64,000 bases of DNA from Pseudomaricurvus albidus (GTDB taxonomy: Bacteria; Pseudomonadota; Gammaproteobacteria; Pseudomonadales; Cellvibrionaceae), in the NCBI RefSeq assembly GCF_018863235.1, contig NZ_JAHKRS010000012.1, positions 62,001 through 126,000 on the forward strand, given 5' to 3'. The first letter of the stretch is position 1; every line of letters starts with the position of its first letter. Of the stretch, positions 28,462 through 36,927 are shown in pieces. The position numbers and the translations under genes were made by a program. The notes below the pieces were generated by a model that did not search any database, was not told where the DNA came from, and saw only the letters and a program-made list of their open reading frames with translations.

Positions 28462-30609
28462 ATGAATATGTTAAAAAGCCAGTTAATGAACCTGAGTCCT
28501 GCTGAGCGCCGTTGGTTGCCTTGGTTTGGTGGTACGGGAAAGCTGGCAATGTCCTGGTCCTGTTTCCTCAATAGAAGTACTTATGTTTCGGTTGAGCAGG
28601 CGTTTGAAGGGGTTGCAGCCACGAGGGTTAAGCTGCTGGAGCGCTGGGTTAACAGCCAGTGGGAAGATCTCGAATTGATGGCACAACGCATCGCCGAGGG
28701 TGAACTGGAACATAACCCTTCCTATCTCAAGAATTGTCTCACTGCTGCAGGGGATGTTTCCGAGTATTTTCTCATCGATGTCTCCGGCAAGGTTACGGAC
28801 TCTACCTATCAACATAGAATCAATGCCACGGATCTGTCTGGCAAGGCTGTGAGTGAAGGGGTGAATAAACCGTTTCTGCATGGTCCTTATGTGGACAGAA
28901 ATACGCTCGATATTGGTGCGTCCAGTTCCCGTTTTCATGACGCTGTGACACTCATGTTTTACCAGCCGATTATTCAGGGTGGTGTCTCGGTAGGTGCTGT
29001 TTGTGGACGTGTGCCCAACGATGTCATTGGTGATCTTATTCAGCGAGAGGCGGGGCATATTTACCCGGAATCCGGTGACAATTACATCTTCATGGTGCAT
29101 TCCAACTTTGATCCGGCTATTCAGGTGGGTACTGCGCTTTCTCGTTCCCGTTTTGAAGACGATACCTTCTCCCATGGGGAAAACCTGAAAAGCGGCATCA
29201 CAACCCAATGGGGACGAGTCAAGGTCTCGAATCATACGGAGCTGGAATTAAGATTTACCGATCCTGCCACCGGGCAATTGCACCCGGGTATCAGGGAAAC
29301 GATCAGGAAGGGTGAAAACCTGTTTATCACCTATCCGGGGTACTCCGATTATCGCCACATACCCGTGATCGGCAAAGGGCTCACCTTCCAGTTAAAAGGC
29401 TCCCCCGACCGCTGGGGGATGATGTGTGAAGGTGATCTGGAGGAGGTGTACCGCCGCCGCTCTGTGAATCTCGGTTTGATGAAAGGGTTTGTGCTTTCGT
29501 CGGTGGGCCTGCTGGGTATCAACAGTGCATTGCACCGATTTACCGATCTACCGCAGCTGGCCATTGATGGGGCAAGCCTTGCCGCCGTGGGTTTGATTGC
29601 CTGGTTATTCAAGAAGTTCAACACCAATAAACTGGCTTCGCGATTAACGGAAATGACCGAAGTTATCCGGACTATTGCCGAGGGCGAAGGGAATTTACGT
29701 CAACGTCTGGATACGCAAAATATGGCGGCTGATGAAACCGGGGATATGGGCCGTTGGATCAACAGTTTTATCGATAATCTGGATGGCGTGGTGGGAGAGG
29801 TGATTTCCGCCAGTCACAATGTCAGCCAAACCAATAATGTCATGCTCGATACGCAGGATGAGGCATATCAGGCGTCGACAGAAGTTACCCGCGCGATGAA
29901 AACCATGCTGGATCTGGTGGAAGCTCAAGTGGCTGATATCGGCCAGGCTTCTACTACTGCCGTCGATTTGAAGCAGGCTATGGAGGATGTCGTCAGTGCC
30001 GCCCGCGAGCAGTTCGAGACCGCCCGTCAGGGAACGCATGCGATTCGGGATGTGGTGCAGACTTCGGCCAGTACGATCCAATCCTTGCACAGCCGAACGG
30101 CAGAAATCAGTAACATCATTAACGTCATCTCCGAGATTACCAATCAGACCAATCTGTTGGCCCTTAATGCCGCTATCGAGGCTGCCAGAGCAGGAGAGCA
30201 CGGACGGGGCTTTTCGGTGGTTGCAGAGGAAGTCAGAGGGCTGGCTTCGAAAACCGCTGGCGCTGCCGAACAAATCAAAACCATGATTGAAGGCATGCAG
30301 GAGGAAACCAATTCCGCCGTGACGTTTATGGAGTCCGGGGTGAATGATGTGGATATCAGCTTGAAGAAAACCGAGGAAACGTCAACTGAGAATACGGAGT
30401 TACATCGTCTGGTGGAAACGATGTTCTCGACCATTCAGCAGTTGGACAAGAACAGCCAGAGCCACGGTGAGACCGTCCACAGCGTTGGAGCTTCTGCGGA
30501 ACAAATGCATCATTCTATTGCAGTTTTGCAAGAGCGATCCTGGTTGGTGAAAAACACGGCACAGAAACTGGGGTCCCTCGTCGGGGAGTTCCAGGTGACG
30601 TCCCGATAA
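28462..30609 (+). CDS. Methyl-accepting chemotaxis-type protein with N-terminal sensor before the membrane segments
   Basis: 715 residues from the ATG at 28462 (RBS GAGGGAG at 28448-28454). No N-terminal membrane helix is obvious. A sensor-like region of about 300 residues (Cache-like elements: [15 protein letters not shown] near 101, [20 protein letters not shown] near 161) precedes two hydrophobic segments (about 339-355 and 365-384) which are followed by a HAMP-like linker and the signalling hairpin with [35 protein letters not shown] (ends quoted) near 560-595. Signals to CheA by family. No che gene is nearby. The unusual order may be real, or the first helix may be too degenerate for me to see. 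Confidence 0.85.
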   Translation: MNMLKSQLMNLSPAERRWLPWFGGTGKLAMSWSCFLNRSTYVSVEQAFEGVAATRVKLLERWVNSQWEDLELMAQRIAEGELEHNPSYLKNCLTAAGDVSEYFLIDVSGKVTDSTYQHRINATDLSGKAVSEGVNKPFLHGPYVDRNTLDIGASSSRFHDAVTLMFYQPIIQGGVSVGAVCGRVPNDVIGDLIQREAGHIYPESGDNYIFMVHSNFDPAIQVGTALSRSRFEDDTFSHGENLKSGITTQWGRVKVSNHTELELRFTDPATGQLHPGIRETIRKGENLFITYPGYSDYRHIPVIGKGLTFQLKGSPDRWGMMCEGDLEEVYRRRSVNLGLMKGFVLSSVGLLGINSALHRFTDLPQLAIDGASLAAVGLIAWLFKKFNTNKLASRLTEMTEVIRTIAEGEGNLRQRLDTQNMAADETGDMGRWINSFIDNLDGVVGEVISASHNVSQTNNVMLDTQDEAYQASTEVTRAMKTMLDLVEAQVADIGQASTTAVDLKQAMEDVVSAAREQFETARQGTHAIRDVVQTSASTIQSLHSRTAEISNIINVISEITNQTNLLALNAAIEAARAGEHGRGFSVVAEEVRGLASKTAGAAEQIKTMIEGMQEETNSAVTFMESGVNDVDISLKKTEETSTENTELHRLVETMFSTIQQLDKNSQSHGETVHSVGASAEQMHHSIAVLQERSWLVKNTAQKLGSLVGEFQVTSR

Positions 30610-30610
30610 T

Positions 30611-31006
30611 TCAGTCCGCTGTGCTGGCGGTTCGGTTTTGCCTGTAATCCTCAAGTGCTGAATACAGCCAGTCCCTGGATGTCAGGTTTTGACCGTCTGC
30701 AGTCACCACAGTGTAGGCTTTGCCGCTGAAGGAGCTTTTACTGGCCAGGTTGTCTATGAAGTCTTCAGCGGTTTTGGCGTAACGCGATGCCCGGCGGTAT
30801 TTCATCGCCATATGGTCCGCTGCGTCCTCGGCTGAGTGCTTGTCACCGTTACGAATAAAAGTGGCTCCGCTGGTGGCAACGTATTGCAGCAGATAATGAA
30901 TTTCCTGTTCGGCCTGAGTTTTTGGAGCATCAGCAGAGGCAACCGTGCTGATCATCATGGCGGCAATAAAGAAAAAAACTGGCAAGGGATTAATTTTCGA
31001 TAACAT
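30611..31006 (-). CDS. DUF5329-family periplasmic protein
   Basis: 131 residues from the ATG at 31006, which has AGGAGG nine nt upstream; a longer frame to 31054 is inside the neighbouring gene. Signal peptide LPVFFFIAAMMISTVASA, then a small helical domain with EIHYLLQYVATSGATFIRNG and AEDAADHMAMKYRRA, both typical of DUF5329. Function unknown. It overlaps the end of the EEP lipoprotein gene by 17 bp and so is probably in the same transcript. It is convergent with the chemoreceptor gene with a 1-bp gap. Confidence 0.75.
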   Translation of the reverse strand: MLSKINPLPVFFFIAAMMISTVASADAPKTQAEQEIHYLLQYVATSGATFIRNGDKHSAEDAADHMAMKYRRASRYAKTAEDFIDNLASKSSFSGKAYTVVTADGQNLTSRDWLYSALEDYRQNRTASTAD

Positions 31007-32033
31007 TGAATGAATCCTCCTGCGAGTTGGCATTGTCAGGTTGAACACTGGCAATCGTATTGACTGATCTGGCGGAGTCTTCAGGGACCGGGGAGTGGTT
31101 CATGTTAAAACTCACCAGTATGGGGTTGTGATCAGAGCTGGACGATACGGGCACTTCTGTACTGTTGATGTTGATACCCCGGACCCAGACAGAGTCCAGT
31201 GGCTGTCCCCAGAAGCGGGTACGGTTGTCCTGATTGAATGTGGCGGCTTCCAGACCTACCGACTTTAGTCTTTCGTCCAGTAACTTGCCCCGTCTTAAAC
31301 TCCAGCTATTCAGATCGCCGGCAAACACCACAGGGCCTTTGTGGTGCTCAATAATGGCAATGGCATCGTCCAGTTGCTTGCGGTAATCCTCCAGTCCAAA
31401 AGAGAAGTTGATCGCGTGCAAATTGATGGCTAAAAGACGTTGGCCATCATGCATGAGGTACTCAACGACATTGGTGGCTTTGGGGGTGCGTAACCAGGGT
31501 TCCACATGGGCAAAATGGCAGTGCACGGTTGCCGGCCAGCGGCTTAACGTCAATACCCCCGATTGCAGCTCGCCACTTTTGTAACCTGGAGCAAAGCGCC
31601 AAAACGGTTTCAGATTGACCAGGTCTTCATTGAGCAGCGCCTCTTGCAATAACAGGATGTCTGTCGACGAATTCAAGTGGGCTAGGTCACTGGCAAGATT
31701 CTGGTGTTGAGCCTTGTAGATATTCCAGCTGACCAGAGACACTTCGTCAGGCAACGCGTAATGATCGGGGTAGGATTGATGCTGGCTTTGCTCAAGGCGC
31801 GCAATACAACTGTCAGGCGTTACTTCAAGATCAGTAAGACCGGCCCGCTCGTCGGAGATGAATCTGGTCAGAGGGGTGTTTGAACTGGCTGCAGCCATCT
31901 CCAAAGAGTTTATTGCAGGTACAGGTGGCTCCAGCAAGGCTGCTGTATTGGAATCCGTCACGGTGCAGCTTGTCAGACCTATCAGGCTGAATAAGGAAAT
32001 GCACGTCAGGTTCGCAAGGTTGCCAAGTGTCAA
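30990..32033 (-). CDS. Endonuclease/exonuclease/phosphatase-fold lipoprotein
   Basis: 347 residues. A lipoprotein signal with lipobox LTSC near residue 23. The EEP superfamily motifs are in order: VSWNIYKAQHQN, LLLQEALL, LAINLHAINF, VFAGDLNSW, LDSVWVRG and the catalytic SSDHNPILVSF. DNase, phosphodiesterase or sphingomyelinase activity are all possible; being lipid-anchored it acts outside the cytoplasm. No ATG is available upstream of the signal peptide; TTG 32033 is the best start but its RBS is weak, so the N-terminus is uncertain. Confidence 0.8.
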   Translation of the reverse strand: MTLGNLANLTCISLFSLIGLTSCTVTDSNTAALLEPPVPAINSLEMAAASSNTPLTRFISDERAGLTDLEVTPDSCIARLEQSQHQSYPDHYALPDEVSLVSWNIYKAQHQNLASDLAHLNSSTDILLLQEALLNEDLVNLKPFWRFAPGYKSGELQSGVLTLSRWPATVHCHFAHVEPWLRTPKATNVVEYLMHDGQRLLAINLHAINFSFGLEDYRKQLDDAIAIIEHHKGPVVFAGDLNSWSLRRGKLLDERLKSVGLEAATFNQDNRTRFWGQPLDSVWVRGININSTEVPVSSSSDHNPILVSFNMNHSPVPEDSARSVNTIASVQPDNANSQEDSFNVIEN

Positions 32034-32322
32034 CGGGAAGTCCCCAAGTCAAAAGTAGGAATGTTAGAGTTTATTTCACTGGCTTTGGTTCCCCTAAGAA
32101 CGATTAATTCTAGTTGAGGGCGTTCATTGGGCTACGGGGTATAGAACCTGTATTTGATCTGGCTGAAACGCCTAAACCCGTCCGGCTTGTCGCTTTTTTC
32201 ATCCTTTTTCGCAAGGTCGTATGGTCGGAAGGAGAAAATCAGGTTTTTTCAGGCAAGTTTGACTAGCCTGATGTTGTACAGGCTGTCATTCAAAGCTGTT
32301 CATTTGCGTCTCTCACTTCGAA

Positions 32323-33690
32323 ATGGAAAACACGTCAATGTATGAGCGTTTATGTTTTATTGCTAATCGAATACGTGAACGGTTGTGGGTAAAACCACTC
32401 TTGATGTGCGTGCTGTCCGTTGCGGCAGCGTTTTTGGCCAGGGCGGCAGATAATACATACCTGAAAGATATCGCCCCCGATATCTCAATCGATTCTCTGG
32501 AAACGCTGTTAAGCATCATTGCCTCGAGCATGCTGGTGATTGCAACTTTCGCAGTTGGCTCAATGGTGACCGCCTATGCCTCAGCCAGCAATACGGCGAC
32601 GCCTCGATCCTTTGCTTTAGTGGTCGCCGATGACGTTTCCCAAAATGCGCTATCCGCGTTTGTTGGTGCCTTTATCTACAGCATTGTGGCGTTGATTGTC
32701 TTGCAAAACAGTTATTACGATAGCGGTGGCCGTTTTGCTTTATTTGCGCTCACGCTGTTCGTCTTTACCGTCGTGATATTGATGTTTGTTCGTTGGGTTG
32801 ATCGTATTGCCAGATTGGGGCGAATGGGCTCAACCATTGAAAAAGTGGAACAGGCAACAGCTTCGGCTCTTCAGCAGTTTATGGCGGCGCCAACTCTGGG
32901 GTGTGAATCCGTCCAGCCTCGGTTGGACAATGCTCAGGCGGTTTATGGTCATACCATAGGTTATGTGACGCGCATTGATTTGCCTGCGCTTCAGTCTTTG
33001 GCGGAGGAGGCGAAGGTGCAAATCGAAATAGCTGCACTTCCCGGCACCTTTGCTTCGCCGGGGCGACCATTGGCTTTTGTCTCTCGATCTGAAATGACTG
33101 AAAAGGATCTAACTCCGGATTTGTCTGAAGTGGCAAACACTTTCCTGATTGGCAGAAACCGGACGTTTGATGATGATCCCCGGTTTGGTCTGGTGGTGTT
33201 ATCTGAAATCGGTAGTCGGGCCCTGTCGCCTGGGATTAATGATCCCGGTACGGCCATCAATGTGATTGGCAGTTTTATTCGATTATTCAGTCTCTTGTGT
33301 GAATCAAATGGTTCTTCGGAATGGGAAGGCTCATCAAAGGGCAAAGTCCATTCTGTTAAGGAATCCGATCAAAACACCGCTTCAGTGGACATAAAGTACA
33401 ATCGATTGTCTATGCCGAATCTCTCGATGGATGATTTGTTTGATGACGCTTTTGGTGCAATTTGCCGCGATGGTGCAGGGCATATTGAAGTGGTCACGTG
33501 GATACTAAAGACCTTTGAATCATTAATTCTGGCCGGTGATCAAACCATGAGAGAGGTCGCGGTTAAATACGCGCATAACGTCTTGCAGCGGGCTGAAGCT
33601 ACTATGGAGTTTGAGGTGGATCGACAGCATGCAAGATCCGCAGCGGCTTTTCTGGATTCACCGGCTATAAAAGTTTCATCTGTGGAGTGA
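32323..33690 (+). CDS. DUF2254 membrane protein
   Basis: 455 residues. Four hydrophobic segments in the first third (about 25-42, 66-86, 111-128 and 137-156), then a large soluble domain with GSTIEKVEQATASAL near 167 and the conserved ALSPGINDPGTAINVI near 302, both DUF2254 hallmarks. Function unknown. An ATG at 32338 (MYERL) is an alternative start. The last 26 bp overlap the convergent MOSC gene. Confidence 0.85.
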   Translation: MENTSMYERLCFIANRIRERLWVKPLLMCVLSVAAAFLARAADNTYLKDIAPDISIDSLETLLSIIASSMLVIATFAVGSMVTAYASASNTATPRSFALVVADDVSQNALSAFVGAFIYSIVALIVLQNSYYDSGGRFALFALTLFVFTVVILMFVRWVDRIARLGRMGSTIEKVEQATASALQQFMAAPTLGCESVQPRLDNAQAVYGHTIGYVTRIDLPALQSLAEEAKVQIEIAALPGTFASPGRPLAFVSRSEMTEKDLTPDLSEVANTFLIGRNRTFDDDPRFGLVVLSEIGSRALSPGINDPGTAINVIGSFIRLFSLLCESNGSSEWEGSSKGKVHSVKESDQNTASVDIKYNRLSMPNLSMDDLFDDAFGAICRDGAGHIEVVTWILKTFESLILAGDQTMREVAVKYAHNVLQRAEATMEFEVDRQHARSAAAFLDSPAIKVSSVE

Positions 33691-34180
33691 ACAGACTCAC
33701 GCTATCTCCCACGTTGATTTGTCCGGTTTGCAGGACTTTGCAACACAGGCCTCCGTGACCGAGCATGGCGGCCAGTCCGCCTTTTCCCAGTGCATGTTCC
33801 ATTCGCACACAGGGGTGGCACAGGGCTGTGGCTTCGAAGATGGCATCCCCAATCTGAAATTTCTGGTAACGCAGGGCGTTGAGATTGATGTTCTTTACCA
33901 CCAGATTGCGGCGTAGCAATTGGGGATCAATAGCGGTCTCACGCTTCAAAAAGTGCGCGGTTTGCTGGATAAACTCTTCACTGATGATGGTCACCTGACG
34001 AGCGGACCCCGGAGTCTTTTCTGTGCGGTGATCACCCTCCAGCCCTAAACCTTCCAGTGCCTGAACGGTATCAACAGTTTTCATCTCGGCTTTACGCTCG
34101 GGTCTCAGTCCTATCCAGGTTAACTGGCCTTCGGGGAGATGAGTCACAAAGCGAGAGAATAGTCGTTGCTGACTGTTCAT
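33665..34180 (-). CDS. MOSC domain-containing protein
   Basis: 171 residues. MOSC fold: GLGLEGDHR near 48, RQVTIISEE near 63, RRNLVVKNINLNALRYQKFQIGDAIFEAT (ends quoted), and the conserved cysteine in CHPCVRM (about 117-123), which carries molybdenum-cofactor sulfur in relatives. Stand-alone MOSC proteins such as YiiM deliver sulfur or reduce N-hydroxylated compounds. It lies 76 bp after the TrmK-like gene in the same direction. A second pair of cysteines (LCCK) near 147 is notable. Confidence 0.85.
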   Translation of the reverse strand: MNSQQRLFSRFVTHLPEGQLTWIGLRPERKAEMKTVDTVQALEGLGLEGDHRTEKTPGSARQVTIISEEFIQQTAHFLKRETAIDPQLLRRNLVVKNINLNALRYQKFQIGDAIFEATALCHPCVRMEHALGKGGLAAMLGHGGLCCKVLQTGQINVGDSVSLFTPQMKLL

Positions 34181-34256
34181 ATAAGCTGTCCTTTAACACA
34201 AGAAAGTAAATTCACAAAAAACATTATCGAATGTAGGAGCAGGGTAGGCCAGAAGC

Positions 34257-34988
34257 TTATGGGCAGGTGAGGTTGTTCCACGTTGCCTGGTAAATATCCA
34301 GTATGCGTTGTGCCTCTGACGCTTTGTCACCCAGCGTACGCCGCTGATAATGTTTAATCAATTTCGTCAAGTAGCGATGGTGTACATCGTTGGTTAAATC
34401 CCAGTGATTCCCGGTCTTGGATACCTGTGGCAAATCACTGGATTCAGAATTCCAGCGTGCGCCTATCACTTCGTAATCCCGGCCTTTTTCGGTCACCATG
34501 GTTTCGTGCAGCAGCGCGAAGCGTTGCTCATGAAGATATTCGCGCAGATCAAACTGGGTTGTCGCCGGGCAAAATAAAAAGTCCAGTGATTGCTCTGGAT
34601 GCTGGGGAAGTATTTGCCGAAGGATCTCGACACTGTTTTCACCGCCCACACCGGCAATAATAATCAGGTGACGCTGCTGATCAGAAAATCGCAACTGGCT
34701 GGCATCGGCGGCCAGCGTCTGGTAGCGCCCGGTAGGGTAATAGGACAAGCGCTGTTGCAGGTTTGTGATCAAGTGCGGGATCTGATCAACAAAATGTACC
34801 CGTTGGCAGAGCTCTCTGGCGAGTATCTTGATGCCTAAATAGCCGTGATCACAGCAGCAGTCCCAGATTTCATCGTATGCCCCGGTCTGCTGAGCGGCCT
34901 CAATCCACTGATACAGTGAGCGCAGGCGTGCTCCCAGATAGGGTAGCTTGGGGATGGTGTTGTCGCTGTGGCTTGAGGGTGATGGCAT
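34257..34988 (-). CDS. TrmK-like tRNA (adenine-N1) methyltransferase family protein
   Basis: 243 residues. Class I methyltransferase core with WDCCCDHGYLGIKIL (about 42-56; the DHGYL variant is typical of TrmK/YqfN), VHFVDQIPHL as the acidic strand, LIIIAGVGGENSVEILRQIL as the catalytic-side motif, and the RDYEVIGARW end. TrmK modifies A22 of bacterial tRNA in Gram-positives; in gammaproteobacteria the substrate of this family is not certain. DCCCDH has three consecutive cysteines, which is odd. Confidence 0.75.
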   Translation of the reverse strand: MPSPSSHSDNTIPKLPYLGARLRSLYQWIEAAQQTGAYDEIWDCCCDHGYLGIKILARELCQRVHFVDQIPHLITNLQQRLSYYPTGRYQTLAADASQLRFSDQQRHLIIIAGVGGENSVEILRQILPQHPEQSLDFLFCPATTQFDLREYLHEQRFALLHETMVTEKGRDYEVIGARWNSESSDLPQVSKTGNHWDLTNDVHHRYLTKLIKHYQRRTLGDKASEAQRILDIYQATWNNLTCP

Positions 34989-35246
34989 GGCAGAAAAATC
35001 GACGATGACGGCTGAAAGCCTGAGGTGGCGCCATCTTAAGGAATCTGGTCAGCTTTCGCCACTGGAGGGTTCATTTGTTTGTGGTTCAGGTATAAAACTG
35101 ACTGCGTTAGCGCATACTGTGTATAGACTCATTGATATCCAGTACGTTATAGACTCATTAAAACCTGCTGGTATAGTTTCGGTGTTGATATGCCAAGAGC
35201 GGTTATATAACCACAGAACAATCATGGACAAAACGGACGGATAAGG

Positions 35247-36212
35247 ATGGCGGGCACAAGTTTACTGGCGTTGTTGGATGATATAGCCAGCATGCTGGAT
35301 GATATTTCAGCAATGACCAAGGTGACAGCGGGCAAGACCGCAGGGGTGCTCGGGGATGATTTGGCTCTGAATGCCAATCAGCTGACCGGTGTCAGGGCAG
35401 AGCGCGAATTACCGGTGGTCTGGGCTGTGGCCAAGGGATCGTTTGTTAATAAGTGCATTCTTTTGCCTTTGGCGTTTCTGATTTCGGCGTTTATTCCCTG
35501 GTTGATTCAGCCTTTATTGATGCTGGGGGGTGCTTATTTGTGCTTCGAGTGTGCCGAGAAAATCTGGCATCTGATTGCCCATCGTTGGCACTTACGTCAT
35601 TCTCAGGGTGAGAAAGCAGAAGATCCCGAAAAGCACTCAGCAAAGCCCATGGTGACTTTAAAGTCCATGGTGACTATGACGTCGGAAGAGCTGCTGGTGT
35701 ATGAGAAAGAAAAAATCAAAGGGGCCATACGCACGGATTTTATCCTGTCAGCTGAAATTATCGTGATTGCGCTGGGAACCGTACAGAGCATGTCGTTAAC
35801 GGGAGCGATGATTGTGGTATCTCTCATCGCGCTACTGATGACCATCGGTGTCTACAGTCTTGTGGCGGGTATTGTTAAACTGGATGATCTGGGGCTATAC
35901 CTTATTCAGAAAAATCAGGCGGATGATTCTCTGTCTGACCGTCTGGGACGCAGTATTTTGCGATTGTGTCCCTGGTTAATGAAGACACTCTCAGTGGTCG
36001 GAACCCTGGCGATGTTTTTGGTTGGCGGAGGCATTTTATTGCATGGCTTTCATCCAGTGGCTCATTTTTTTGAGCATTGGTTTGAAACGCACGATGTGGC
36101 CGTTTGGTTGTCAAAAGCAGGTATGATGATGGTATCCCTGATTCTGGGGTGGCTGTTGGGCAGTGTGGTGGTCATGCTTATGAAACTGTTTCAGCGTCCG
36201 GCTAAAAGCTGA
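35247..36212 (+). CDS. DUF808/YedI-family membrane protein
   Basis: 321 residues. The N-terminus SLLALLDDIASMLDDISAM and TAGVLGDDLALNANQLTGV is diagnostic for DUF808 (YedI). Five to six hydrophobic segments follow (about 70-110, 168-215, 245-265, 295-318). Function unknown; the charged loop KSMVTMTSEELLVYEKEKIKGAIRTDF (ends quoted) is conserved in the family. It is separated by 28 bp from the next gene. Confidence 0.88.
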   Translation: MAGTSLLALLDDIASMLDDISAMTKVTAGKTAGVLGDDLALNANQLTGVRAERELPVVWAVAKGSFVNKCILLPLAFLISAFIPWLIQPLLMLGGAYLCFECAEKIWHLIAHRWHLRHSQGEKAEDPEKHSAKPMVTLKSMVTMTSEELLVYEKEKIKGAIRTDFILSAEIIVIALGTVQSMSLTGAMIVVSLIALLMTIGVYSLVAGIVKLDDLGLYLIQKNQADDSLSDRLGRSILRLCPWLMKTLSVVGTLAMFLVGGGILLHGFHPVAHFFEHWFETHDVAVWLSKAGMMMVSLILGWLLGSVVVMLMKLFQRPAKS

Positions 36213-36240
36213 TCATTTCACATGCTGTAAGGAGATTATC

Positions 36241-36825
36241 GTGAAAAATATTATGCCGCGATCTGTGCGGTATGCCGCTTTACTCTTTAGCTGCATAACC
36301 TTGTCATGCAATACGGCATTGGCCGCTGAAAGATCCAATGCCCCTGAGATGACAAATATTTCGAAAACCGATGTGGAGACAAACACTTTGATGAATATTA
36401 ATGCGATCAATCTGATGAACCCGGAGCCTGGTGTTTACACCAGTGGTCAGCCATCAAAAGAAGAATTGCAGGCCATGGCTGATGCCGGCATCAAGCACAT
36501 TATCAATCTTCGCCCTGATTCCGAGATGGATTGGGACGAGCAGCAGTTCGTTGAGTCTCAGGGGATGACTTACTCGGTCCTGCCTATTGCGTCCGCAGCT
36601 GACCTGAATACCGACAACGCCGCTGCTCTGGATCAATTGTTGAAAAATAGCAACGGTGAGCCCACTCTGGTGCACTGTGCCAGTGGTAATCGCATCGGAG
36701 CCGTGATTGCTGTCCGTGAAGGGAAGTTAAATAACGTGGGGGTGGAACAGGCGGTTGAGACTGGCAAGCAGTGGGGGCTGACAAAAATGGAGCCTCACGT
36801 GAGGGAGGTGCTCTCCGCGCCTTGA
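36241..36825 (+). CDS. Exported DUF442 (beta-lactamase-hydrolase-like, PTP-fold) protein
   Basis: 194 residues from a GTG at 36241, chosen because AAGGAG (36229-36234) is 6 nt upstream. Signal peptide about 1-28 ending ALA. The mature part has GVYTSGQPSKEEL (64-76), IINLRPDSE (88-96), and the phosphatase-like loop HCASGNRIG (145-153). DUF442 proteins have the protein-tyrosine-phosphatase fold with a shortened Cx4R-type loop. Periplasmic location is predicted. Substrate unknown. Confidence 0.8.
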   Translation: MKNIMPRSVRYAALLFSCITLSCNTALAAERSNAPEMTNISKTDVETNTLMNINAINLMNPEPGVYTSGQPSKEELQAMADAGIKHIINLRPDSEMDWDEQQFVESQGMTYSVLPIASAADLNTDNAAALDQLLKNSNGEPTLVHCASGNRIGAVIAVREGKLNNVGVEQAVETGKQWGLTKMEPHVREVLSAP

Positions 36826-36882
36826 GTCAGGCTGGGACATCTGGATTAAGAGTGTTTCAAATTCAGAGTCATTGGCGTTAAA

Positions 36883-36913
36883 AAATAAAGGCAGGTTCTA
36901 CCTGCCTTTATTT
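36883..36913. terminator. Bidirectional terminator between the DUF442 gene and rnb
   Basis: AAATAAAGGCAGG (36883-36895), TTCTA loop, CCTGCCTTTATTT (36901-36913): a perfect 13-bp stem with A and T runs on either side. It serves both convergent genes. Confidence 0.9.
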
Positions 36914-36927
36914 TTAGGGGGACAGGG

